Shown piece after piece: positions 34,029 through 41,763 of a stretch of DNA of 64,000 nt (positions within the stretch are counted from its first letter, which is position 1; the number at the start of each line of letters is the position of its first letter). The notes under the pieces are model-generated. The model did no database searches. It was not told the DNA's origin and worked only from the letters and a program-made list of their open reading frames with translations. The position numbers and the translations under genes were made by a program. The stretch is from JBCCOW01 sp039025855 (GTDB lineage Bacteria > Planctomycetota > Phycisphaerae > Phycisphaerales > Phycisphaeraceae): positions 136,227 through 200,226 of the forward strand of contig JBCCNL010000002.1 in assembly GCA_039025855.1 (NCBI GenBank), given 5' to 3'.

Positions 34029-35471
34029 ATGCGTGTGCTGCTGCTCGGGGTCAACTACCGGACCGCTTCCCTCTCGCTACGTGAATCGCTGGCGATCGGG
34101 CCGGACCGGCTCCCCCAGGTGCTCGCCGCTTTCCGGGAGCGCTTCCCCGACTCGGCCGAGTGCGTCCTGCTCTCGACCTGCAACCGGACGGAGATTTATG
34201 TGGCCCGGCCGACCCACGCCGAGCCGAGCGTCGAAGCCATGCGGGCCTTCCTCGCCGAACAGACCGGAGCCGACGCCGACGAGTTGCGTGCCCTCACGAT
34301 CCACCGCGAGCAGCACCCGGCCGTGCACCACCTGTTCCGGGTCACCGCCGGGCTCGACGCGATGGCGGTCGGTGAATCCCAGGTGCTCGGACAAGTCCGC
34401 CGGGCCTACAACGCCGCCCGGGACGCGGGGACCGCCGGCCCGTCGCTCCACCGCGTGTTCCAGTCCGCACTGCAAGAGGCCCGCAAAGCCCACCGACTCA
34501 GCGGCGCCGACAACCTCCGCCAATCGGTCAGCTCGGTTGCGGTCGCGTTTGCCGGCAACCTCTTCGAGTCCTTCCACGACAAGACCGTCGTCGGGCTCGG
34601 GGCTGGCGACGTCACCCGGGCCGCCCTCCGCCGCATGCAGGAACGCCGCCCCGGCAAGACCTGGGTCGTGAACCGCACCACTGAAACCGCCGCCAAGCTC
34701 GCGCAAGAACTGCAGCTCCACGAGGCCGGCGGCGGTGCCCGTCCCTGGCACGACCTGGACGAGGTCCTCGTCGAAGCAGACATCGTCCTCGCAGGCACCG
34801 CCTCGACCACTCCGGTCATCACCGCCGAGCGTTTTCACACCCTTATCAAGAAGCGTCGGAACCGCCCCCTGTTCCTCATCGACCTGGCCGTCCCCCGCGA
34901 CGTCGAGCCGGAGGTCGGCACACTGCCAAACGTCTACCTGTTCAACCTCGACGACCTGAACACCGCGATGGCGGAGGCTCCCGAACACCGGGACCGCATC
35001 GACCACTGCGAAGCCCTGATCCGAGCCGCCGCCGAACGTTGCATGGGCGCCGCCCAGCAGCAGGACCTCGGTGTGCTGGTCCGTCAGCTCCGCGGCAAGC
35101 TCCTGGGGATCGCCGACGACGAGCGTGACCGCACCGTCCGCCGGATGCGGCATCTCCATGCCACCGAGCAGTACGACCGCATCGAGTCGCTGCTCGATGA
35201 ACACACCCACCGGTTGATCAACAAGCTGCTCCACACACCGCTGAGCCAGATGAATAGCCCCCGACGCCCGAACGTCAGTCCCGACGACACCACCGCTGCC
35301 CCCAACGGCGCATCGATGGGCTTCTATGCCGCTGCGCTCCGTCGGCTCTTCAACCTCCAGGACTTGCCCGCATCCACACCCGACCACACACCCAGTCAGT
35401 CCCCCGCCGATACCCCTAGTGCCGACAAGGCAACCGCCGAACACACAGCCGAAGCACTGACCGCCGCATGA
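34029..35471 (+). CDS. hemA: Glutamyl-tRNA reductase
   Basis: 480 aa. The catalytic Cys51 lies in LLSTCNRTEIY, the substrate region reads GLDAMAVGESQVLGQVRRAY, and the NADPH domain begins VVGLGAGDVTRAALRRM. DLAVPRDVEPEV and the C-terminal dimerisation helices follow; the last 60 or so residues are a low-complexity Thr/Ala/Pro-rich extension. It reduces glutamyl-tRNA to glutamate-1-semialdehyde, the first committed step of C5 heme synthesis. It heads a block rich in heme proteins, so supply of heme for those proteins is a natural link. Confidence 0.95.
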   Translation: MRVLLLGVNYRTASLSLRESLAIGPDRLPQVLAAFRERFPDSAECVLLSTCNRTEIYVARPTHAEPSVEAMRAFLAEQTGADADELRALTIHREQHPAVHHLFRVTAGLDAMAVGESQVLGQVRRAYNAARDAGTAGPSLHRVFQSALQEARKAHRLSGADNLRQSVSSVAVAFAGNLFESFHDKTVVGLGAGDVTRAALRRMQERRPGKTWVVNRTTETAAKLAQELQLHEAGGGARPWHDLDEVLVEADIVLAGTASTTPVITAERFHTLIKKRRNRPLFLIDLAVPRDVEPEVGTLPNVYLFNLDDLNTAMAEAPEHRDRIDHCEALIRAAAERCMGAAQQQDLGVLVRQLRGKLLGIADDERDRTVRRMRHLHATEQYDRIESLLDEHTHRLINKLLHTPLSQMNSPRRPNVSPDDTTAAPNGASMGFYAAALRRLFNLQDLPASTPDHTPSQSPADTPSADKATAEHTAEALTAA

Positions 35472-35608
35472 GCTTGCCACATACTCCGTAAGGGTTATAC
35501 CAAGCTTTATATACCCACCCACGATCTACGGACCCCTAGAGAGCCGACCACAACCCACGCAACCCGGCTCTGCATGAAGTACCCCCAGCAGAAGCGATTG
35601 ATCCTGTC

Positions 35609-37813
35609 GTGACGGACAACCAGCCGAACGAATCCGACCGGGGGTTCGATGCGGGCATCCAGCCCAGTGGAGATGTCCCTGCGCTCAACAGCCATGACAC
35701 CACCACAGCAGTGCTCAGCCGCGGCATTGGTTCGTCCAATCAAGAATCAAACGGTCCATCGCTCGAGGGTGATAAAGTGCCCGACCAGCCCGAGATCCGC
35801 CGCAGCGGGCCCGTCGAGGAGCGCGTCGTGATTGTTGGCGGCGGGATGGTGGGTTACTGGTTCGCCAAGAGCCTCGCCGACCGGGACCCCGACGGCAGGT
35901 TCGGGATCACCGTCATAGGTGACGAACCCAGGCCCGCGTACGACCGGGTCAACCTGACCGACCTATTCACAGATAAGACCGACTCTGATCTTTCACTCGC
36001 CGACGCGTCGTGGTACCACGAATCTGGCATCGAACTGGTTGTCGGACGACGGGTCGTCCAGATCGATCGGGATCACCAAACCGTGCGGACCGACGACGAG
36101 CAGACCGTGCCGTACGACCGGCTGGTACTCGCGACGGGCTCACGGGCGTTCCTGCCCGCGCTGCCCGGGAACAACCTGCCCGGCGTGTACGTGTACCGGA
36201 CCGTCGAGGACGTCGCCGCGATCCAGAAGCAGGCGGCCAACGCCAAGCGGGCCGTGGTGATCGGCGGCGGCCTACTCGGGCTCGAGGCCGCGCGGGCGGT
36301 CCACGCGATGGGCGTGGAGACCGTGGTGTGCGAACGCAGCGGCGGGCTTATGGCCCGGCAGCTCGACGCCGCCAGCGCCAACATCCTCAAGAACGAGGTG
36401 CAGGACCTGGGCATCGAAGTCCTGCTGATGCGCCGCGTGCACTCCATCCATCCCCGGGACGCTGCGCTCGTCGAGGCGGGCGAGGTCCTGCCGCTCCGGC
36501 TCGAATTCGAGGACAACAAGGCCCCGCTCGGTGCCGACCTGGTCATCTTCGCGACCGGCATCCGCTCCCGAGATGAACTCGCCGCCGACGCCGGGCTCGA
36601 GGTTTCGGGCAGCAACCACGGCATCGTGGTCGACGACACGCTCACCACCTCCGACCCCAAGATCCACGCCATCGGCGAGTGCGTCCGGCACCGCGGGCTG
36701 GTCTACGGCCTGGTTGCCCCGGGCTACACCATGGCCGAGGTCCTCGCCGACCGCATGACCGGCAAGACGAAGCGCGTCTTCGAGGGCGGCGACCTGTCCT
36801 GCAGGCTCAAGCTGATGGGCGTCACCGTCGGCGTGTTCGGCGATTACGAAGCCGAGTGCCGGACGGTTTCCCGCCACCGCCCCGACTCCCGTCGGAGCCT
36901 GTTGATCCAGGGCAACCGGCTCGTCGGCGCGACCGTCCTCGGCGACTGGGACCAGATCGGTCAGCTCCAGGAAGCGGTCGACTCCAACGCCTTCATCAGT
37001 ACACGGATGATCGACCGGTTCCTCAAGACCGGGAACCTTTGGGCCCCGCAGAAGGTAGGGCTGCCCGTGGCCCAATGGCCGCAGCACCGGCTGCTGTGCA
37101 ACTGCATGAAGCTGACGCGCGGCGAGCTCAGCGAAGCGATCGCCGCGGGTGCGGTGACCTGTCAGGCGCTACAGGACAAGACCGCGGCCGGCACCGTCTG
37201 TGGCTCGTGTGTGCCACTGTTGCAAGAACTCACCGGCAGCAAAGACGTCGGGTTCATCCACGCGATCCGCGGCAGTCGGACCGTGCTGGTCGCCTCGACC
37301 CTGGCTGTGCTGCTCGCGGTCGGCATCATCCTGGTCAAACCGATCCCCGTCCCCGCACTGTTTAGCGTCGAGGGCGGCTGGTACCAGTTCGAGAAGTGGT
37401 GGTTCGGCAAGGACGTCAAGATCATCACCGGCTTCACGCTGCTCGGCGTCGCAACGCTGGGGCTGGTCATCTCGCTCCGCAAACGCGTCAAGTGGCTCAA
37501 GAAGCTCGGGAGCTTTGGCTACTACCGGGCGTTCCACACCGCGATCGGCGTGCTCTGCCTGCTCGGGCTCATCGTGCACACGGGGATGCGGATGGGTGAC
37601 AACCTCAACTTCGTGCTCATGTGCGTGTTCCTCGGGCTCAACCTGGTGGGCGCGCTCGCCGGGGTCACCGCAGCGATGGAGGCGCGTGGGAACGGGCCAT
37701 GGGCGCTGCGGGCCCGACGCCTCCGGCCTGCGCTCACGTGGGCCCACCTGATCCTGTTCTGGCCGCTGCCCGTGCTCGTGGGCTTCCACATCGCGGTGGC
37801 CTACCTCTATTGA
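35609..37813 (+). CDS. NirB-like FAD/NAD(P)H oxidoreductase fused to BFD [2Fe-2S] and di-heme-b membrane domain
   Basis: 734 aa from GTG at 35609; a GTG at 35777 behind GAGGG is an alternative start that would drop a disordered N-terminus. Domains in order: FAD fold (RVVIVGGGMVGYWFAKSL), NAD fold (AVVIGGGLLGLEAARAV), NirB-type C-terminal part, a BFD-like [2Fe-2S] site (LLCNCMKL and VCGSCVPLL), then five membrane helices. Two helices each carry His-X13-His (about His643/657 and His713/727), the bis-heme pattern of ferric reductase/NOX-type domains. No sulfite-reductase siroheme domain is present, so this is not a nitrite reductase. It probably passes NAD(P)H electrons through the membrane. Confidence 0.82.
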   Translation: MTDNQPNESDRGFDAGIQPSGDVPALNSHDTTTAVLSRGIGSSNQESNGPSLEGDKVPDQPEIRRSGPVEERVVIVGGGMVGYWFAKSLADRDPDGRFGITVIGDEPRPAYDRVNLTDLFTDKTDSDLSLADASWYHESGIELVVGRRVVQIDRDHQTVRTDDEQTVPYDRLVLATGSRAFLPALPGNNLPGVYVYRTVEDVAAIQKQAANAKRAVVIGGGLLGLEAARAVHAMGVETVVCERSGGLMARQLDAASANILKNEVQDLGIEVLLMRRVHSIHPRDAALVEAGEVLPLRLEFEDNKAPLGADLVIFATGIRSRDELAADAGLEVSGSNHGIVVDDTLTTSDPKIHAIGECVRHRGLVYGLVAPGYTMAEVLADRMTGKTKRVFEGGDLSCRLKLMGVTVGVFGDYEAECRTVSRHRPDSRRSLLIQGNRLVGATVLGDWDQIGQLQEAVDSNAFISTRMIDRFLKTGNLWAPQKVGLPVAQWPQHRLLCNCMKLTRGELSEAIAAGAVTCQALQDKTAAGTVCGSCVPLLQELTGSKDVGFIHAIRGSRTVLVASTLAVLLAVGIILVKPIPVPALFSVEGGWYQFEKWWFGKDVKIITGFTLLGVATLGLVISLRKRVKWLKKLGSFGYYRAFHTAIGVLCLLGLIVHTGMRMGDNLNFVLMCVFLGLNLVGALAGVTAAMEARGNGPWALRARRLRPALTWAHLILFWPLPVLVGFHIAVAYLY

Positions 37814-37891
37814 TCTTGAACTGAAGACGACCGTGACAACCGGACCGACAACCCGACCCCCAAGCCACGCGACCCGCGGGGAGGCTGCGCG

Positions 37892-39322
37892 ATGAGCCTC
37901 TGGGCAGCATGGATCGCGTGGGCGGTGGTGGTCGGCGGGCTGACCGGCTACCTGTACCTCGCGCTGACCGGAGAGGATCAGACCCTGTTTCTGCCGGGCG
38001 AAACGACCGCGGGCCACTATCAGATCGAGCTCATGTGCACCGCCTGCCACGGCACAAACGAAGACGGCAGCGTCGGCGAGGTCCTGCAGTCGGCGTGCAT
38101 CGACTGTCACCAGGAAGAGCTCGACCGCATCGGCGACTCACACCCGATCGCCAAGTTCGCCAAGTCGACCGACGCGGTAATGCTCGCACCGTTCGATGCG
38201 GAGTTCAGCTCGAAGATGGTCAAGACTTCGTTCTGTATCGCCTGCCACGTCGAACACGACCCCGAGGCGACCCGCCCGATGGGGGTGACCGAGCCCGAGA
38301 GCATGTGCATGTCCTGCCACTCGGACATCGCGGAGAACCGCGAGACCCACGTTGGGCTCGCGTTCACGACCTGCCTCACCGCCGGCTGCCACAACTTCCA
38401 CGACAACGGCGCCCTCTCCGAATCGTTCCTCACCAAGCACATGCACGACCGGAACCATAAGCCCGAGGCCGAGGCGGTCCGGCCGCTTCGGAACTACAGC
38501 GACATCTACCGGCAGGACCAGGCCGACCGCGGCCGACCGGTTGTCGCGCTGACCCGCGCCGATATGGACGCGCCCCGTGACCGCACGTTCGACGAGAACG
38601 TCATCGCCGAGTGGGAGGCCACGGCACACGCACGCGTCGGCGTGAACTGCACCGACTGCCACAACCACAAAGATGAGGAAACCGGCAAGATCGTCTGGCG
38701 GGACCAGGTGAATTACCAGTCCTGCCAGGAGTGCCACAAGGACGAGACCCACGGCTTCCTCAAGAGCCGGCACGGGATGCGCATCGACGCGGGGCTCGAC
38801 CCGATGCGGCCCGAGTTGGCCCGGCTCGAGATGAAGGCCTCTTCCCACGGCCGGCTGATGAACTGCAACGCCTGCCACGGGGCCCACGGCTTCGACATCC
38901 AGCACGCCGCGACCGCGTCCTGCCTCGAGTGCCATGACGACGAGCACTCCCGCAATTTCGTGAACTCCACCCACCACGAGCTCTGGCTCGACGAACTGAC
39001 CGGCAAGGCCGCCGCCGGTACCGGCGTGAGCTGTGCGACCTGTCACCTGCCGCGGGTGCCGTCCGACGTGGCGGGCAACGACCGCGTCTACGTGAAGCAC
39101 AACCAGAACGACTACCTCCGGCCTAATGAGAAGATGGTCCGCTCGGTCTGCATGAGCTGCCACGGCGTGCCGTTCGCGCTCGACGCGCTGGCGGACGAGG
39201 ACCTGATCCTCGCCAACTTCGACGGCCCGCCCAAGGCCCCGCACTTCAACCCCTCGAGCTTCGACCTGATCACCCAGAAGCTCGAACGCCTCGAAGCCCG
39301 GGGACGGCGCGGCGATAACTGA
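37892..39322 (+). CDS. Membrane-anchored 11-heme cytochrome c
   Basis: 476 aa. One N-terminal helix (WAAWIAWAVVVGGLTGYLYLAL) anchors a periplasmic domain with ten CXXCH sites and one CX4CH site (CLTAGCH). Sites in order include CTACH, CIDCH, CIACH, CMSCH, CLTAGCH, CTDCH, CQECH, CNACH, CLECH, CATCH and CMSCH. GGGAGG precedes the ATG. The layout resembles multiheme electron carriers or reductases such as octaheme enzymes, but no CXXCK active-site heme is seen. It starts 78 bases after the flavo-heme membrane protein, its likely electron donor. Confidence 0.9.
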   Translation: MSLWAAWIAWAVVVGGLTGYLYLALTGEDQTLFLPGETTAGHYQIELMCTACHGTNEDGSVGEVLQSACIDCHQEELDRIGDSHPIAKFAKSTDAVMLAPFDAEFSSKMVKTSFCIACHVEHDPEATRPMGVTEPESMCMSCHSDIAENRETHVGLAFTTCLTAGCHNFHDNGALSESFLTKHMHDRNHKPEAEAVRPLRNYSDIYRQDQADRGRPVVALTRADMDAPRDRTFDENVIAEWEATAHARVGVNCTDCHNHKDEETGKIVWRDQVNYQSCQECHKDETHGFLKSRHGMRIDAGLDPMRPELARLEMKASSHGRLMNCNACHGAHGFDIQHAATASCLECHDDEHSRNFVNSTHHELWLDELTGKAAAGTGVSCATCHLPRVPSDVAGNDRVYVKHNQNDYLRPNEKMVRSVCMSCHGVPFALDALADEDLILANFDGPPKAPHFNPSSFDLITQKLERLEARGRRGDN

Positions 39323-39403
39323 ACCCCATGGACCTTGCACCCCCAAGCCTTTAAACCCTCCGGCCTGCTGTGACCCGGAACCCTTAGAAAGGACACCGAC
39401 CCC

Positions 39404-40057
39404 ATGAGACTCACATCCAAGCGATTCCAAGCACTCAGCGTTGCCGCCGTGCTCGGGACCGCGACCACCCTCGGCCTCGGCGGCTGTGGTGGCGGCGAAT
39501 CACCCTCGGCCGACGCGGCCGGGGCGACCGAAGGCGGGCTCGAACCGCAGGTCGTCGCCGACATGCTCCACGCCGTCATGGCCGCAGACCGCAAGGTCTA
39601 CGTCGCCAACGTCGTCAACCGCCTCACCAAGGTGCAAGACGTCCAGATCAAAGACCCGGACACCGGCGAGATGAAGAAGCTCGTCGGCTCCGAGGAATGG
39701 GACCAGACCTTCGGCACGCTACCCCTGCCCGCGCAGCAGTTCCGCTACGGCTCCGAAGAGGCCTTCAAGAAGAACAACAACTTCGAGTACGGCCTCATCA
39801 GCTCCTGGTCCATCAACAAGAAGCACATGCCGAAATCTGACTTCGAGAAGGAAAAGATCAAGGCAATGGAAGAGACCGGCAAGCCGCAGTACGGCACGGA
39901 AGAGGTCGGCGGCGAAACCTTCTTCGTCGCGATGTACCCCGACCGGGCCACCGCGAAGGCCTGTTGGGACTGTCACAACAAGCACAAAGACTCGCCCCGG
40001 ACCGACTTCAAGCAGGACGACGTCATGGGCGGCATCGTGATCCGCATCCCGGTGTAA
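39404..40057 (+). CDS. Lipoprotein with single heme c, Tll0287/DUF3365-like
   Basis: 217 aa. Lipobox LGGC places the lipid-bearing Cys at residue 28. The body has the DUF3365/Tll0287-type layout (VVNRLTKVQDVQIKDP, then FFVAMYPDRATAKACWDCHNKH) with one CWDCH heme site near the C-terminus. Related proteins are heme-binding sensor or electron-transfer modules in the periplasm. It follows the 11-heme cytochrome and precedes another cytochrome, so a role as redox partner is likely. Confidence 0.82.
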   Translation: MRLTSKRFQALSVAAVLGTATTLGLGGCGGGESPSADAAGATEGGLEPQVVADMLHAVMAADRKVYVANVVNRLTKVQDVQIKDPDTGEMKKLVGSEEWDQTFGTLPLPAQQFRYGSEEAFKKNNNFEYGLISSWSINKKHMPKSDFEKEKIKAMEETGKPQYGTEEVGGETFFVAMYPDRATAKACWDCHNKHKDSPRTDFKQDDVMGGIVIRIPV

Positions 40058-40108
40058 CCCCCGAATCACTCCGGCTGCGACGGGTCAACGCCCGACGCAG
40101 CTTTTGCC

Positions 40109-40621
40109 ATGCACCCACACCACACCCCATCACGCGAACACTACAGCGAGCCGCTCAGCCTGCACCCACTTGCTTGGCTGGTCCCGGCGCTGATCGTGCT
40201 GTCGCTTACCCTCACGCCCGGCTGCGGCGGCTCCGAACCGGAAACCGAGACCCCCAGCAGCAGCAAGGCCAAGGCGGACGAAGACCACCACAGCCCCGAG
40301 TGGCCCGAGACCGACGACCCCGCACTCGCGCCGGGCCTCGCCGTGTTTGCCGAGGTCTGCTACCGCTGCCACATCGAGAGCGAGTACGCCCCGACCCTCG
40401 ACGACAACCGCGGCTGGGCCCGACGGATCCGCGCCCGAGAAAAGGACGGAGCCTTGGCCCGTGAAGTCTTTGTCAAGCACGCGATCGAAGGCTTCGGCGA
40501 CATGGAACCCCGCGGCGGTCGACGCGGAAAGCACCTGACCGACGAGCAGATCGCCGACGCCGTCGACTACATGCTCTGGGCCTACGAACACCTCGAAGCC
40601 AAGCACGCCCGCCCCGGATAA
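40109..40621 (+). CDS. Lipoprotein mono-heme cytochrome c
   Basis: 170 aa. Hydrophobic segment WLVPALIVLSLTLTPGC supplies a lipobox with Cys39. The cytochrome domain has CYRCH and a later Met in GDMEPRGG that could be the sixth ligand, followed by LTDEQIADAVDYMLWAY, the usual C-terminal helix of cytochrome c5-type proteins. The linker between is charged and Ser-rich. It is likely a periplasmic, outer-face electron shuttle between the multiheme protein and another partner. Confidence 0.88.
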   Translation: MHPHHTPSREHYSEPLSLHPLAWLVPALIVLSLTLTPGCGGSEPETETPSSSKAKADEDHHSPEWPETDDPALAPGLAVFAEVCYRCHIESEYAPTLDDNRGWARRIRAREKDGALAREVFVKHAIEGFGDMEPRGGRRGKHLTDEQIADAVDYMLWAYEHLEAKHARPG

Positions 40622-40663
40622 CCCGAACACCTGCTGCCCCTTTAACCCCTCGAAAGGCAACCC

Positions 40664-41086
40664 ATGACCCCCGAACAAGTCGAAATGGTCCAGTCCAGCT
40701 GGGCGAAGGTCGTCCCCATTAAGGACGTCGCCGCCGACCTCTTCTACGGCAAGCTCTTCGAGCTCGACCCGTCGCTCCGCGAACTGTTCCCCGACGAGAT
40801 GTCCGAGCAGAAGCAGAAGCTCATGACCATGATCAACACCGCGGTCGGTGGCCTGACCAACCTCGACGCGATCGTCTCGGCGGTGCAAGACCTCGGGCGT
40901 CGCCACGTCGGCTACCGCGTCACCACCCCGATGTACGACACCGTCGGTGCCGCACTCCTCGACACCCTCGAGAAGGGGCTTGGTGATGCCTGGACCGACG
41001 AGCTCAAGGAAGCCTGGACGCTGGTCTACACCACCTTGGCCACCGTGATGATCGCCGCCGCTGAAGAAGAGACCGCCACCGCATGA
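40664..41086 (+). CDS. Single-domain globin
   Basis: 140 aa, beginning MTPEQVEMVQSSWAKV. The proximal His81 lies in LGRRHVGYRVTTPMYDTVG, a pattern shared with bacterial single-domain globins and flavohemoglobins. No reductase domain follows, so it needs a separate electron donor. It is probably cytoplasmic and binds oxygen or nitric oxide. It overlaps the next gene as ATGA. Its place in a cytochrome cluster points to nitric oxide or oxygen handling. Confidence 0.93.
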   Translation: MTPEQVEMVQSSWAKVVPIKDVAADLFYGKLFELDPSLRELFPDEMSEQKQKLMTMINTAVGGLTNLDAIVSAVQDLGRRHVGYRVTTPMYDTVGAALLDTLEKGLGDAWTDELKEAWTLVYTTLATVMIAAAEEETATA

Positions 41087-41742
41087 ATCCGCTGCGTGTG
41101 ACCCATCCTGTGCGTTCTCTGATGGCGTGTACCGGTGTCATGACCGCGGTGTTATTCGCTTCTGGTTGTGGCGACAGCGACATCCAAGTGTACGACGTAC
41201 CCAAGGACGGCTCGCCCACGGTCGGGTCTACAGTCGAGGTTGAAAAGCCCGCGCCCGTGACCGCCCCGCAGACCCCGGTCTCCACCGGCAGCGCCCCAAC
41301 ACGCCCCAGCCAGCCGACGCTCAGCTACACCCTGCCCGACGGCTGGACCGAGGGCACGCCCGGCCGGATGGTCCTCCGCGCCATCGACACCCCCGACGGT
41401 GCCAAGCTCGGCATCACCCGCTTCCCCGGCGACGTCGGCGGCCTCCTCGCCAACGTCAACCGCTGGTGGGTCAACCAGCTCGGGCAATCACCACTGACCG
41501 AGGCCGACCTGCCCACGTACGTCAAACCCTCAACCACCCCGCTGCGCAACGCGCAGCGGGTCACCCTCGACCCCGGCCCCAACGCCATCGTCGTCGAGGT
41601 CATCGCCAAGGACGGCTACACCTGGTTCTTCAAGCTCATGGGCTCTTCCGAGGCCGTCGCCAACGCTATGCCCGGCTACGACGCCCTCATGCACAGCGTC
41701 CAGCTTGACCCAACCCCACCCACCCCACCCGCCGCCCCTTAA
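41083..41742 (+). CDS. Lipoprotein of unknown function
   Basis: 219 aa. The lipobox FASGC gives lipid Cys29. A proline/threonine-rich linker (PAPVTAPQTPVSTGSAPTRP) is followed by one compact domain starting LSYTLPDGWTEGTPGRMVLRA and ending FKLMGSSEAVANAMPGYDALMHSVQ, which looks like a beta-sheet domain that binds or chaperones something. No heme motif or catalytic pattern is visible. The four-base overlap with globin and the short gap to the ResB-CcsA gene place it in the cytochrome maturation cluster. Confidence 0.8.
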   Translation: MNPLRVTHPVRSLMACTGVMTAVLFASGCGDSDIQVYDVPKDGSPTVGSTVEVEKPAPVTAPQTPVSTGSAPTRPSQPTLSYTLPDGWTEGTPGRMVLRAIDTPDGAKLGITRFPGDVGGLLANVNRWWVNQLGQSPLTEADLPTYVKPSTTPLRNAQRVTLDPGPNAIVVEVIAKDGYTWFFKLMGSSEAVANAMPGYDALMHSVQLDPTPPTPPAAP

Positions 41743-41763
41743 CCCTCGACGGATGTCCCCGCG

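Noticed and set aside
35609..37813. Annotation as a nitrite reductase large subunit (NirB)
   Set aside because: The N-terminal half resembles NirB, but the siroheme/[4Fe-4S] sulfite-reductase domain is absent and membrane helices with heme-b His pairs take its place.
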